From Odontesthes bonariensis (taxonomy: Eukaryota; Chordata; Actinopteri; Atheriniformes; Atherinopsidae), in the NCBI RefSeq assembly GCF_027942865.1, contig NC_134528.1:12602086-12666085 (forward strand): 64,000 bases of DNA. The letters are read 5' to 3'. A model generated the notes under the pieces. That model worked only from the letters and a program-made list of their open reading frames with translations. It searched no databases and had not been told where the DNA came from. Shown here in pieces: positions 49,874 through 63,037 of the stretch. Position 1 is the stretch's first letter; every line of letters starts with the position of its first letter. Made by a program: the position numbers and the translations under genes.

Positions 49874-50275
49874 TTAACTCTTTCGGTGCCATTGACGTCT
49901 ATAGACGTCAATTTAAAAAAAAAAAAAAAAAACGTTCACTGCCAAAGACGTCTATAGACGTCAATTGCGTTTTTTAACGGAGCGGGCTGGGGGACAATCT
50001 AGCGGAGTTCGTCACTAAATCTTAGGCATGTAAACACTAAACAGAGAATATACTGGCAAAATTACCCGCTAGGTGGCAGCAGTGCCACTTTGCACAAAAA
50101 AAAAAAAGAGCTCGTTTTCTCCTTTTTTTTTTTTTGGGTCAAACAGCTGTTTTTGGTGAAACCAACCTATGTTCTACTGTCTATTACTAAAAGACTGAAA
50201 ATGGTAGAAACAAACTTTTTTTTTCCTGATCAAAGAAGAGAGTCTACTCTTTCTTTGGTAATTTCGGTGTGTACA
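49874..50275. repeat. palindrome-bearing repeat, possibly a truncated piggyBac-like DNA transposon end
   Basis: TTAA at 49874-49877 is followed by CTCTTTCGGTGCCA and two copies of the palindrome GACGTCTATAGACGTC, at 49894-49909 and 49948-49963. An A17 tract separates them. The first copy extends to a perfect 20-bp palindrome (49892-49911). A TTAA followed by a CTCTTT-type end resembles piggyBac-like non-autonomous elements; this assignment is inference. No matching opposite end was found, and the gypsy element begins at 50276. Confidence 0.4.
50272..50275. repeat. target-site duplication of the gypsy element (left)
   Basis: TACA immediately precedes the LTR starting TGTTACC. The same four bases follow the other LTR at 58655-58658. 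Confidence 0.7.
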
Positions 50276-50340
50276 TGTTACCCGGCAACCTTGGATGGCT
50301 GAGGGTAATGTGTTAGATGATCTTCTCTCAACGTGTGATA

Positions 50341-50415
50341 CTGTGGTATGAGAAAGACGAGACACACACGTTGAGCTTCTTTCACATTCAACCAGAAGAT
50401 TTATTCTTCTTGTGT
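50341..50415 (-). repeat. intra-LTR 75-bp direct repeat, copy B
   Basis: The 75 bases are the same as those at 51125-51199 in the same orientation, 709 bp apart. In element orientation the repeat reads ACACAAGAAGAATAAATC at its start and ACCACAG at its end. This copy is followed by TATCACACG. Confidence 0.85.
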
Positions 50416-51124
50416 TATAAACACACTTCATATGCAGCATACTTCAGATATCACATACTTCAGTAGAGAACCATTAACTTCATTACATCAGAATTGACTG
50501 TAATATACCTTTAAACCAAACATGCTCTATTTAGCATTATGAATTCTGTCAAAATACAAAATTAATTCCAAAAATAGCTTTTACTTCTCTAAACCATATT
50601 AATTTTGTAGTTAGTGCTTTAAACTCAATACCTTGTCCTATTTCCTGAGACCTTTTGTATTTAACTATCAAATAAAAATATATAACATATATTTTAACAT
50701 TTAAGCATCTTAGCTTTTAACAATATCCATTTTTCCATAAAAGAAAACAATATTTTACATCTTACATAAACAACTATTCTCTCAATATAAACTGAAAAAG
50801 GTGCAATGCTTCCTTAATACTGTGCCTCTTTACACAGCTTCACATAACGATATGGCATATCAGGTTTTTCAACAACCCATGAAAAACATCATATAAAATA
50901 AAATAAAGACCAGAACAATGTCCTTCAGCTAGTTCCTCAGTTGGCTCACACGTGTAGAAGCCCGCTAGCATTAGCTCCGATTAGCCTTCATGAACAAGTC
51001 CCGTTTTTGTACACAATACAATTACAAAACGAACTTTGCGACTCATTAGTTGAGATTCGATTTAAGAACCTTTTTAACTCTTTCAAGAAACTAATATGTA
51101 TGCATAAAACACCGTTTCACTGAC

Positions 51125-51199
51125 CTGTGGTATGAGAAAGACGAGACACACACGTTGAGCTTCTTTCACATTCAACCAGAAGATTTATTCTTCTTGTGT
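51125..51199 (-). repeat. intra-LTR 75-bp direct repeat, copy A
   Basis: First copy in element orientation. Its end ACCACAG is followed by GTCAGTG, so it would form a strong CAG-GTCAGT splice donor that copy B lacks. It also contains AATAAA. The other LTR has the equivalent pair at 57599-57673 and 58383-58457. Confidence 0.85.
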
Positions 51200-51396
51200 G
51201 CTCAATCTTCTCTATGCAACCAATGCGACAGCGCCTCTAGCGGTTGTGTGTGGAATTGCATAGGCCTAACTAAAATGACACTAAAGAACTTATTGCAATG
51301 AGAAGTTAAAGATACAAAATGAAAAATTATGTTGGGGTGTCTATTTTCTTAATTATTGCTTTAATTTACTATTGACTTGTTTTTCACCCCTCTACA

Positions 51397-51410
51397 CTCT
51401 CCCTCACCTA
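51397..51410 (-). other. polypurine tract next to the 3' LTR
   Basis: In element orientation the bases just before the 3' LTR read AGGTGAGGGAGAG, directly followed by TGTAGAGG. This purine-rich run is the expected plus-strand primer for retrotransposon replication. Confidence 0.65.
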
Positions 51411-51452
51411 AAAAAAAATGTCTCCTGACATTACCAATTTCTTGTGTAAGTC

Positions 51453-54400
51453 TCACTGTATGGGAGGGTACTGCTGATACAGATGTGGATATGGAACATA
51501 AGGAAATGGCAGTAGACCAGGTGTCATTGTGAAGGGTTGGTTGAATAGCAACGGACTAACACCTGCACTCCAACAGCTATATGATGGCTGACCAAGTGTC
51601 TCATATGTTAGTCTTCCTGTTGGTCTCCCTCTTCTCTCTGATCTCCGTACATTGCTTTCTCCTACGGTTTCATCCATCTCCATCTCCATCTGATCCTGAT
51701 CTCTTTCACACATTTCAGATCTGTCTTCAGTTTCCGCAGTATGTCTTTCACTGACAGTGGCTTCTCTTGCAGAAGGACAGAACTCTTCAGCTGTTGCACG
51801 CAGATTATTTTGATTTTCTTGGTTCTGTCTTGTCGCAACATGTTCTTGTTCAGGATTTTGGGTTTGGTTAGGCCGTAGTTGTTGTGGGTTTACAAATCCA
51901 TAACACGGGATTCTGCTCCGGAGGTTATGGTGGTAAGTAAACTCTTCTTCTTCTTCAGAGTCATGCATTTCAGGTTCATTGTCACGTCTTTCAGTTTGTC
52001 GCTTTCTTTTCTGTGTTGTTTGTTCTCTCACAGGAAGTTCGTCCTCCAGAGGTAAGTCGTTGACAGGCAGCAGCAGGTTTCTGTGAAGCACACGTATGGT
52101 TTTGTTACCCCTCTCTGGCTGTACTTTGTAGACAGGTCCATCCCCCACTCTTTCAATCACACGGTACACCGCCTGCTCCCAGTATGAGCGGAGTTTACCT
52201 GGACCTCCCCTTTCTGAGAGGTTTTTAACCAGGACTCTATCACCTGCCTCGAGAACGACACCTCTGACGCGTCTATCATATTGCTTTTTGCCTTTAGCTG
52301 AAGACTTTTGACTGTTGTTGGCAGCTATTTGGTACGCCACACGCATCCTTTCAGCCCACTTTTTAACAAAGGTTTGATGGTTGCAGTTTTCAGTCTCTCT
52401 CCTGGTGCCAAAGAGCAAATCGACAGGTAGACGTGGAGCCCTGCCATACAATAGGAAGAAAGGCGAGTATCCTGTTGCTTCGTGCCTTGTGCAATTATAT
52501 GCATGCACGATTTGTGACAGATGATCTTTCCAGTCACTCTTTTTCTCCTCTTGTAAGGTGCGCAACATCTGGAGAAGCGTGCGGTTCAGTCGCTCCACTG
52601 GATTGCACTGAGGATGATAGGGAGTGGTACGTGAGTGAGAAATCCCTGAGAGTTGTTGTAATCTTTGGAATAAGTTATTCTCGAACTCACGTCCCTGATC
52701 ATGATGTAGTTTCTCGGGGTACCCAAAGCGAGGAATAAAATCTTGGAATATCTTCTCAGCTGCTGTCTTTCCGGATTTGTTTCTCGTTGGGTACGCTTGT
52801 GCAAAGCGAGTGAAATGGTCAGCGACAACCAGGATATATTCATATCCTCCTTTGCTTGGCTCCAAATGCAAATAATCAATAGAGACCAACTCAAATGGCG
52901 CACTAGTTGTGATGGATCCCATTGGAGCTCTCTGTGGGACATTGGGACGTTTTTGTTTAATACATGGACATTTCTTCGTCACATAATCCTCAATGTCTTG
53001 TTGCATGTTCGGCCAGTAAAAGCGTTCTCGAGCAAGATGGATCACTTTGTCAGGACCGACATGGCCCATGTCGTCATGCAAGCTCTTCAACACTAGTGGT
53101 TTGAGTTTTTCTGGGAGAACTAGCTGTTTGTTTAGTTCTGTTTTCCGGAAAAGTAGTCCGTTTTCTACGACTAGCTTGTTCCACTCGTACAACAGTCTCC
53201 TTGTTTCTTTACACATGGTTCTTTTATCTTTTTCATTTGGACTCCAGTTTTGTTGTTTCAATGACACAATCTCTTTAATAGCTGTATCTTCTTGTTGTGC
53301 TGCTCTGATGTCTTCAGGCATAATGGTCATGAGACCATCAGGTAGGTTAGCCTCATCATTTTCATCAGCAAGTTGCAATGCAGCAATCCAGGGAACATCA
53401 TTGCTTTGTGTTGCTTTGTTGCCTTGCCACACTGCAGACACTACTTCAGGTGACACTGTCTCAGTGTGATCTTTCATGTACTGTTCAAAGCCTACTGGGT
53501 ATCTGGACAACATATCTGCATCAGCATTACTCTTTCCTGGTCTATACTTGATATCAAAGTGAAAGTCGGCCAATTCCCCAACCCACCTATGACCCACAGC
53601 ATTTAACCTGGCAGAAATCAAAACATAAGTCAGGGGATTGTTATCTGTATAGACCGTGAAAGTTGGTGCGTAATACAGATAGTCTCGAAACTTATCACAA
53701 ATGGCCCACTTGAGTGCGAGGAACTCAAGTTTACTAGAATGAAGGTGATAATTTCGTTCTGCGGCTGTTAAGGTCCTAGATCCGTAGCCAATAACACGCA
53801 GTTTGTTGTTTTGGGACTGATACAAAACCGCTCCGAGCCCTTCATTTGACGCATCTGTATGCAAAACAAACGGACGATCAAAGTCGGGATAGGCTAAAAT
53901 GGGCGGATTTATCAGCATCTCCACAAGTTTGGATAGCACATTCTGATGTTCAGTTCTCCATGTCACAGGCGTGCGAGAGGGAAGCTGACCTGTGTTTTCT
54001 TTCATTTTACAACCGCGACCCTTAGAAGTCTGGAGCTTGTTGGTCTTACTTGTGTCGGCTGAGCTTTGAAGGAGTTCGAACAGAGGTCTTGCCAGTCTTG
54101 AGAAATCTTGGATGAAGGATCGGTAATAACTAAGGAAACCTAGCAATGTCCGAACTTCTCCAACTGTGTGAGGTTTCTTCTCCTTCAGAGCTATTACAGC
54201 TTCCAGATCTTTTGGGTCAATCTGGACGCCTTCTCCTGAAACCATTCGTCCCAGATAACGAATTTGTCTCTTGAAAAGCTCGCATTTGGCTGGTCGAAGT
54301 TTAATGCCATGTTGTCTCATTCTGCAGAAAACTTGCCTCAGATGGTCCACGTGTTCCTCAAATGTTTTTGAGTAACAGAGGACATCATCTAAATAAGGTA

Positions 54401-56114
54401 CGCAGCACTCATCCCTGATGCCTTCTAATACACCTTCCATACATCTCTGGAATGCAGCTGGCGCATTGGTCAATCCGAATGGAATTCTTACCCATTCGTA
54501 AAGACCCCAAGGCGTGCTAAATGCTGTCAGATGCCTTGACTCCTCACTCACAAACCCTTGATGATATGCACTTCCTTGATCCAAAATGGAGAACCATGAA
54601 TTTCCTCCAAGACTGTCCAATAGATCCTGAATGCGTGGTAGTGGATGGCGGTCTGGAGTGGTTTTACGGTTGAGTCCACGGAAGTCAACACAAAGACGCA
54701 GACTTTGGTCTTTCTTTCGTGCACAGACGACAGGTGAGGAGTAGGCTGAAACTGATTTTCTGATCCACCCTCTACCCAAAAGGTTGGAAATATAATCCTT
54801 GACCTCTTTATACAATGGCCGAGGAATGGAGTTATAATTTTTTTGGACAGGGGTGTTATCTGTTGTGGTAATCTGGAGCTGTAAACCAGGAATGCATCCA
54901 ATGTCTCCTTCTTCAGATGCAAATACATCTGACTCTTCATACAACATTTGGCGTACCACATCCTGTTCATGCTCAGAGAGATGATCCAGATTGATATTTG
55001 GATGCCATTTCTCTTGTGAATGAACAGGTGTATGGTTTCTCATTTTGGCGCAGTCTCCATCATTTAGTGAGTTCACCTTGGTGGTGCACAAGAGTGGGTC
55101 ATCCTGTCCATTGACTCGTTTGTGAGATAATGAAGAGATGTTTACAGGTTTGGTTCCATCAATTTCCTCGATGAATCCTAAAACCGTTCTTGGAGGTAAG
55201 AAAATGTCGTGATTGGTTGAATTCTGGACTGGAATTCCCACCATTTTTGAAACTCCAACAGGTACGTCAACCAGAGCAGGAAATAACTCCAACCCCTCTG
55301 GCACGACGCTCTGTAGGTCTGGTTCAAACAGCATTTCTCCTCCTCCTGGAAAAGTTCTAATGCGACATTTCACCTCACAGATTTGGCCACTTTGAACATT
55401 AAAACCCTTCTTTCCAACTCTCACTGTAGAACTCTTTGATTCTTTTTGAGATGGCATAGTGCAAACCACAGAGACTAGAGTTTCAACACTACTCTTTTGG
55501 ATTCTCAAAGCCTCTGACAATAAGTCCACTAAGTTGATGTTGTTCGTCTGGTCAGTGTTTCCCATTATGATTTCTTGTATCACATTAAAGCCTAGCAAAG
55601 GGCTGCTCACACTCTCTTGACTTACAAGCAACGGAACATAGAGGGCAACTGAACCATATTTGATGCTTTTGATCTCGAGCAGGACTTCTATCCACCCATC
55701 AAATGGTACCTCTGTTCCATTAGCTGCTATGACTTTGAGAGGGTATTCTGGTAGTAGACTCCCAAGTGTTTGGATCGTTACATTTGGTAGAGCTTTCTGC
55801 ACCCATGACTTCTCCACTATGCTCACTTGTGCCCCACTGTCCAGTAGCATCGGCAATTCGACACCATTTAGTTGACATGTCACCGTGCATCTACCACCAA
55901 TCAGCTGTGCAACAGGTTTCTTCTCAGTGAAGTTGTTTTGTTTGATGGGCCTGGTGGAGGATGGTGTGCCCACTTGAGGATGCAGCTTTGCAGTGGTGTG
56001 GGACTCTACATTCTCTCTGATCACTGGTGGTCCCACCCCAGCGACCTCCCCCAGTTTCCCGACTGGTTGTTCTTCATCAGACAGCCAACCGCTCTGTGTC
56101 CCTCTTTCCCGCAC
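51453..56114 (-). CDS. pol: gypsy Pol polyprotein (protease, RT, RNase H, integrase)
   Basis: A 1553-codon uninterrupted frame. In order it shows a retropepsin active site LLDSGA with Asp at residue 92, reverse transcriptase with YLDD at 574-577, RNase H with [13 protein letters not shown] and YTDNNPL, a zinc-binding integrase N terminus ending CPCIKQK, and an integrase core. The core has Asp 1080 (SIDYL), Asp 1139 (HHDQG) and Glu 1174 (NPVERLNR). A GPY/F-like module follows ([20 protein letters not shown]). An acidic then proline/aromatic-rich tail of about 200 residues closes the protein. The ATG at 56114 lies inside gag, and the frame is -1 relative to gag. Pol is therefore probably made by frameshifting, not from this ATG. 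Confidence 0.95.
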   Translation of the reverse strand: MRERGTQSGWLSDEEQPVGKLGEVAGVGPPVIRENVESHTTAKLHPQVGTPSSTRPIKQNNFTEKKPVAQLIGGRCTVTCQLNGVELPMLLDSGAQVSIVEKSWVQKALPNVTIQTLGSLLPEYPLKVIAANGTEVPFDGWIEVLLEIKSIKYGSVALYVPLLVSQESVSSPLLGFNVIQEIIMGNTDQTNNINLVDLLSEALRIQKSSVETLVSVVCTMPSQKESKSSTVRVGKKGFNVQSGQICEVKCRIRTFPGGGEMLFEPDLQSVVPEGLELFPALVDVPVGVSKMVGIPVQNSTNHDIFLPPRTVLGFIEEIDGTKPVNISSLSHKRVNGQDDPLLCTTKVNSLNDGDCAKMRNHTPVHSQEKWHPNINLDHLSEHEQDVVRQMLYEESDVFASEEGDIGCIPGLQLQITTTDNTPVQKNYNSIPRPLYKEVKDYISNLLGRGWIRKSVSAYSSPVVCARKKDQSLRLCVDFRGLNRKTTPDRHPLPRIQDLLDSLGGNSWFSILDQGSAYHQGFVSEESRHLTAFSTPWGLYEWVRIPFGLTNAPAAFQRCMEGVLEGIRDECCVPYLDDVLCYSKTFEEHVDHLRQVFCRMRQHGIKLRPAKCELFKRQIRYLGRMVSGEGVQIDPKDLEAVIALKEKKPHTVGEVRTLLGFLSYYRSFIQDFSRLARPLFELLQSSADTSKTNKLQTSKGRGCKMKENTGQLPSRTPVTWRTEHQNVLSKLVEMLINPPILAYPDFDRPFVLHTDASNEGLGAVLYQSQNNKLRVIGYGSRTLTAAERNYHLHSSKLEFLALKWAICDKFRDYLYYAPTFTVYTDNNPLTYVLISARLNAVGHRWVGELADFHFDIKYRPGKSNADADMLSRYPVGFEQYMKDHTETVSPEVVSAVWQGNKATQSNDVPWIAALQLADENDEANLPDGLMTIMPEDIRAAQQEDTAIKEIVSLKQQNWSPNEKDKRTMCKETRRLLYEWNKLVVENGLLFRKTELNKQLVLPEKLKPLVLKSLHDDMGHVGPDKVIHLARERFYWPNMQQDIEDYVTKKCPCIKQKRPNVPQRAPMGSITTSAPFELVSIDYLHLEPSKGGYEYILVVADHFTRFAQAYPTRNKSGKTAAEKIFQDFIPRFGYPEKLHHDQGREFENNLFQRLQQLSGISHSRTTPYHPQCNPVERLNRTLLQMLRTLQEEKKSDWKDHLSQIVHAYNCTRHEATGYSPFFLLYGRAPRLPVDLLFGTRRETENCNHQTFVKKWAERMRVAYQIAANNSQKSSAKGKKQYDRRVRGVVLEAGDRVLVKNLSERGGPGKLRSYWEQAVYRVIERVGDGPVYKVQPERGNKTIRVLHRNLLLPVNDLPLEDELPVREQTTQKRKRQTERRDNEPEMHDSEEEEEFTYHHNLRSRIPCYGFVNPQQLRPNQTQNPEQEHVATRQNQENQNNLRATAEEFCPSAREATVSERHTAETEDRSEMCERDQDQMEMEMDETVGESNVRRSERRGRPTGRLTYETLGQPSYSCWSAGVSPLLFNQPFTMTPGLLPFPYVPYPHLYQQYPPIQ

Positions 56115-57409
56115 TTGAAACAGTGGCTGCAGCTCTCATTTCCTTTGGAGGCACATTGCTGACATCTTCGTCTAGCTTCTGACTTTACTGGCTGTTTTTG
56201 GTGGGGAGAAGGTGTGTGAATGTTTTCAGTCCCAGAACTAAGCATAGGTGTTAAAGCTTTCTCTAAACTCTTGGTCAGTGATGAAACCTGTGCTGTTAAC
56301 TCTTGTATGGCAGTGCGATTAGCTTGGACTTCTGCCTGCATCTGAACTGCATTCTGACTTTTCTTATCCATCTGCACTGTACTGACACCGACTACTTTTG
56401 CTTTCAGAGCCTGACCTAGTCGATTCTGTCTCTCTGTGTCTTCACCTACTGCCTTTGTTATCACTTCTAGAATAAAGTCATCAGTAATGTTCTCGTCTGA
56501 AAGGTGGGGTTTAAGATCTCGTCGGACATATGAATATTTTTCATGTATCCCCTGGTAGAGTGAATGTAGGAACACTCCCTGAACTAGCTTCTTGTCATAC
56601 TGGAAACCTGTACTTACTTTGGAAGCAAAAAGTACACGCTGTTTTAACCCCATCAGTCTATACATAAATTGTTGTGGACCTTCTTTATCATGTTGTCTTG
56701 CGTTGCTCAGTTCCTGAAATAACTCAGTACTGCTCTTATCTTTAAGATGTGCTCTGAGAAAACGCTTCAGTTCAGTTACAGTCAGACTATCTTTTGTCAT
56801 AAGCATTTCTTTGAATGTACCCGGTTTAATTATTCTGAGAACTGTTCTAATGATCTCAGCCTCAATAAAACCTTCACTCAGTCCATCATCAATTTGCTTA
56901 CACAAACAGTTAAAGCTCACGTCTGAGTCAAAATCTGAGATCTGACCAGCATGAATCCGAAATTCTCTTCGTGGGAGTAGTGCCGCAACATCTGTCAGCT
57001 TTACTAACCCAGTTACCTGATCAGCAACAACTGGTGTTGACACTGTCTTACTCCTCACTGTAGCTGCTACAGTCTGCTCAGTCTCGTACACCGGTGCAAC
57101 TTCCTCTTCATCCACTGAATGATGCAGGTTCTTTGCTTCTTGGGTTGACTGCAGTTCATCGATGAGGTCACGAAACATCAGCAGGCGCGACATCCCTTGG
57201 TCCTCCAGACTCCTCAATTGTTTACTTCTTAAAAAGTCAACAATGAAGTCAAAGAGTTCCACCTCGGACGACTCTTCCCCTGGCACGTCTTCTCCCACCT
57301 CATCTTGGCATGATACTGCTAGCTGGTGAAGCAGGTCTCCTCTAGCGTCATTAATCAGTTGGTGAAGCAGCTGCTGGATCTCCCACTGAAGCTCATGTAG
57401 CGTCGTCAT
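56021..57409 (-). CDS. gag: gypsy Gag protein with CCHC zinc knuckle
   Basis: A 462-codon frame begins 104 nt after the primer binding site. The N-terminal half is helical and Leu/acidic-rich. The middle ([20 protein letters not shown], then [16 protein letters not shown]) resembles a retrotransposon capsid. Near the C terminus is a Cys-rich stretch [15 protein letters not shown], then a canonical CX2CX4HX4C knuckle at residues 430-443 ([14 protein letters not shown]) for RNA binding. Gag assembles the particle. The frame ends 94 nt into pol. A slippery heptamer lies at codons 450-452. Confidence 0.92.
   Translation of the reverse strand: MTTLHELQWEIQQLLHQLINDARGDLLHQLAVSCQDEVGEDVPGEESSEVELFDFIVDFLRSKQLRSLEDQGMSRLLMFRDLIDELQSTQEAKNLHHSVDEEEVAPVYETEQTVAATVRSKTVSTPVVADQVTGLVKLTDVAALLPRREFRIHAGQISDFDSDVSFNCLCKQIDDGLSEGFIEAEIIRTVLRIIKPGTFKEMLMTKDSLTVTELKRFLRAHLKDKSSTELFQELSNARQHDKEGPQQFMYRLMGLKQRVLFASKVSTGFQYDKKLVQGVFLHSLYQGIHEKYSYVRRDLKPHLSDENITDDFILEVITKAVGEDTERQNRLGQALKAKVVGVSTVQMDKKSQNAVQMQAEVQANRTAIQELTAQVSSLTKSLEKALTPMLSSGTENIHTPSPHQKQPVKSEARRRCQQCASKGNESCSHCFKCGKEGHRAVGCLMKNNQSGNWGRSLGWDHQ
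56054..56060 (-). promoter_or_regulatory. -1 ribosomal frameshift site GGGAAAC
   Basis: On the minus strand GGGAAAC lies in the gag-pol overlap. It is phased G GGA AAC in the gag frame, which is exactly X XXY YYZ. A -1 slip here enters the pol frame without meeting a stop. A possible downstream stem pairs GTGGGAC about 18 nt later with GTCCCAC about 25 nt further on. Function is inferred from the motif and the frame relation. Confidence 0.7.
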
Positions 57410-57511
57410 CTCTGGATACCTGAAGTCTTGCCCTTAGGTCATCAGCTCATAGAACGGAAGTCAGGATCCCACGGTTCTTTGTTGGATAGCACCAAGCCAG
57501 CAGGAGGCGCT

Positions 57512-57529
57512 ATCCCGGACGAGCCCCCA
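57512..57529 (-). other. primer binding site, tRNA-Pro type
   Basis: In element orientation TGGGGGCTCGTCCGGGAT begins four bases after the 5' LTR. This 18-mer is complementary to the 3' end of tRNA-Pro, the primer also used by murine-leukaemia-type retroviruses. Confidence 0.85.
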
Positions 57530-57533
57530 AATT

Positions 57534-58654
57534 TGTTACCCGGCAACCTTGGATGGCTGAGGGTAATGTGTTAGATGATCTTCTCTCAACGTGTGATACT
57601 GTGGTATGAGAAAGACGAGACACACACGTTGAGCTTCTTTCACATTCAACCAGAAGATTTATTCTTCTTGTGTTATAAACACACTTCATATGCAGCATAC
57701 TTCAGATATCACATACTTCAGTAGAGAACCATTAACTTCATTACATCAGAATTGACTGTAATATACCTTTAAACCAAACATGCTCTATTTAGCATTATGA
57801 ATTCTGTCAAAATACAAAATTAATTCCAAAAATAGCTTTTACTTCTCTAAACCATATTAATTTTGTAGTTAGTGCTTTAAACTCAATACCTTGTCCTATT
57901 TCCTGAGACCTTTTGTATTTAACTATCAAATAAAAATATATAACATATATTTTAACATTTAAGCATCTTAGCTTTTAACAATATCCATTTTTCCATAAAA
58001 GAAAACAATATTTTACATCTTACATAAACAACTATTCTCTCAATATAAACTGAAAAAGGTGCAATGCTTCCTTAATACTGTGCCTCTTTACACAGCTTCA
58101 CATAACGATATGGCATATCAGGTTTTTCAACAACCCATGAAAAACATCATATAAAATAAAATAAAGACCAGAACAATGTCCTTCAGCTAGTTCCTCAGTT
58201 GGCTCACACGTGTAGAAGCCCGCTAGCATTAGCTCCGATTAGCCTTCATGAACAAGTCCCGTTTTTGTACACAATACAATTACAAAACGAACTTTGCGAC
58301 TCATTAGTTGAGATTCGATTTAAGAACCTTTTTAACTCTTTCAAGAAACTAATATGTATGCATAAAACACCGTTTCACTGACCTGTGGTATGAGAAAGAC
58401 GAGACACACACGTTGAGCTTCTTTCACATTCAACCAGAAGATTTATTCTTCTTGTGTGCTCAATCTTCTCTATGCAACCAATGCGACAGCGCCTCTAGCG
58501 GTTGTGTGTGGAATTGCATAGGCCTAACTAAAATGACACTAAAGAACTTATTGCAATGAGAAGTTAAAGATACAAAATGAAAAATTATGTTGGGGTGTCT
58601 ATTTTCTTAATTATTGCTTTAATTTACTATTGACTTGTTTTTCACCCCTCTACA
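57534..58654 (-). repeat. gypsy 5' LTR
   Basis: Second 1121-bp LTR, the 5' one because the element reads on the minus strand. It shows no difference on reading from 50276-51396 and carries the same internal 75-bp duplication. Confidence 0.95.
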
Positions 58655-58658
58655 TACA
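58655..58658. repeat. target-site duplication of the gypsy element (right)
   Basis: TACA follows the LTR end CCCCTCTACA, matching 50272-50275. Confidence 0.7.
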
Positions 58659-58678
58659 TAGTCATAAGACACACTTTT

Positions 58679-59314
58679 CTGTATGACATCCCATATTAGC
58701 AACATCATTTATGAACATTTTCTTACCCCCTGCTGCGTCCTGTGAGCCGAGTTCCAGACTCGTTTTGGCGTTGACGAAGCTAGTCCGGCTAGTTGGCTAG
58801 TTGGCTGGGGCTTAAAAAATAAAGCGTCTTGCTTCTCAAAACAATATGCGTTCAAAAACGTAATACATTTGCATCACAAAATCATTCATCCAGAAAAAGT
58901 CAGACCTCACAATCGCTTGGCGCTATTTTTGCCTCCCTTCATATCACTGCGTTCAGCCACCTGCCGATAGCCGCACCTGTTATGGCGTTTGCTGCTCGGA
59001 AGCAGGGGTTTGCTCGGTCTGCACTTCGGTCTGCACAGTTTACTCAGCCCGTAGTGATACAAGGGTAGAGAGAAATGGCGCCAAGCGATTGTGAGGTCTG
59101 ACTTTTTCTGGATGAACGATTTTGTGATGCAAATGTATTACGTTTTTGAACGCATATTGTTTTGAGAAGCAAGACACTTTATTTTTTAAGCCCCAGCCAA
59201 CTAGCCGGACTAGCTTTGTCAACGCCAAAACTCGGCTGGAACTCGGCTCACAGGACGCAGCGGGGGGTAAGTCAATGTTCATAAACGACATTGCTAATAT
59301 GGGATGTCATACAG
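58679..59314. mobile_element. foldback MITE with about 270-bp inverted arms
   Basis: The left arm (58679-58951, from CTGTATGACATCCCATATTA) and the right arm (59050-59314, ending ATGTCATACAG) are inverted copies with scattered mismatches and a small duplication in the left arm. A loop of about 100 bp separates them. There is no coding capacity. Long inverted arms around a short centre are typical of non-autonomous DNA transposons. The superfamily and exact ends are uncertain; the sequence beyond the right arm (GAGGCGAACTATCCCTTTAA) may also belong to it. Confidence 0.75.
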
Positions 59315-59662
59315 CTTCATGTCAAAAGAGGCGAACTATCCCTTTAAAGCTTTCGCCCTAACTTTTTACGACATGTGGTTGTCGTGTGGTTTCAAATTAA
59401 AAATGTTCACGCTTGGTTTGAGGTGGGTTCGTTGGTATGATGACATACAGTTAAAATGTTTGAGTTTAAAACACTATATAAGTTCTAAATTCGAATAGGC
59501 ACTTTCATTGCGGTTCTTAAATTTACTGAAAATTGGACTTCTTAACCTTCATCATAACAATTTTATTAATCCTCTGCTATCGAAAACAACAGACTTCTTC
59601 ATGTTATAAATGTGTTGTTGTTTTTTTCCTCTGTTTGGTTTATCAGGCGTACAACGTACGAC

Positions 59663-63037
<3,375 letters not shown>

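Larger units (their letters stand above)
50276..51396 (-). repeat. gypsy 3' LTR
   Basis: Starts TGTTACCCGG and ends CCCCTCTACA on the plus strand. It contains two copies of a 75-bp segment (50341-50415 and 51125-51199) that include AATAAA in element orientation. It appears identical to the LTR at 57534-58654. Confidence 0.95.
50276..58654 (-). mobile_element. complete Ty3/gypsy LTR retrotransposon
   Basis: This 8379-bp element is bounded by two 1121-bp direct LTRs (50276-51396 and 57534-58654) in which no difference was found by reading. The ends are TG...CA, with a 4-bp TACA target duplication. In element orientation (minus strand) the order is 5' LTR, tRNA-Pro-type primer binding site, gag, pol (protease, reverse transcriptase, RNase H, integrase), polypurine tract, 3' LTR. 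Integrase lies after RNase H, which places it in Ty3/gypsy (Metaviridae) and not Ty1/copia. No envelope-like frame follows pol. Both long frames are uninterrupted, and pol is in the -1 frame relative to gag. The features suggest a young and possibly still competent copy. Confidence 0.95.

Noticed and set aside
50941..51123. 60-codon frame repeated at 58199-58381
   Set aside because: It lies inside both LTRs, so its exact duplication is explained by LTR identity.
51397..51452. Searched for an envelope-like gene between pol and the 3' LTR
   Set aside because: Only 56 bp separate the pol stop from the LTR; there is no room for a third gene.
52433..56162. Open frames on both strands within the gypsy pol/gag region, up to 140 codons
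   Set aside because: Shadows of pol and gag; they show no independent motifs.
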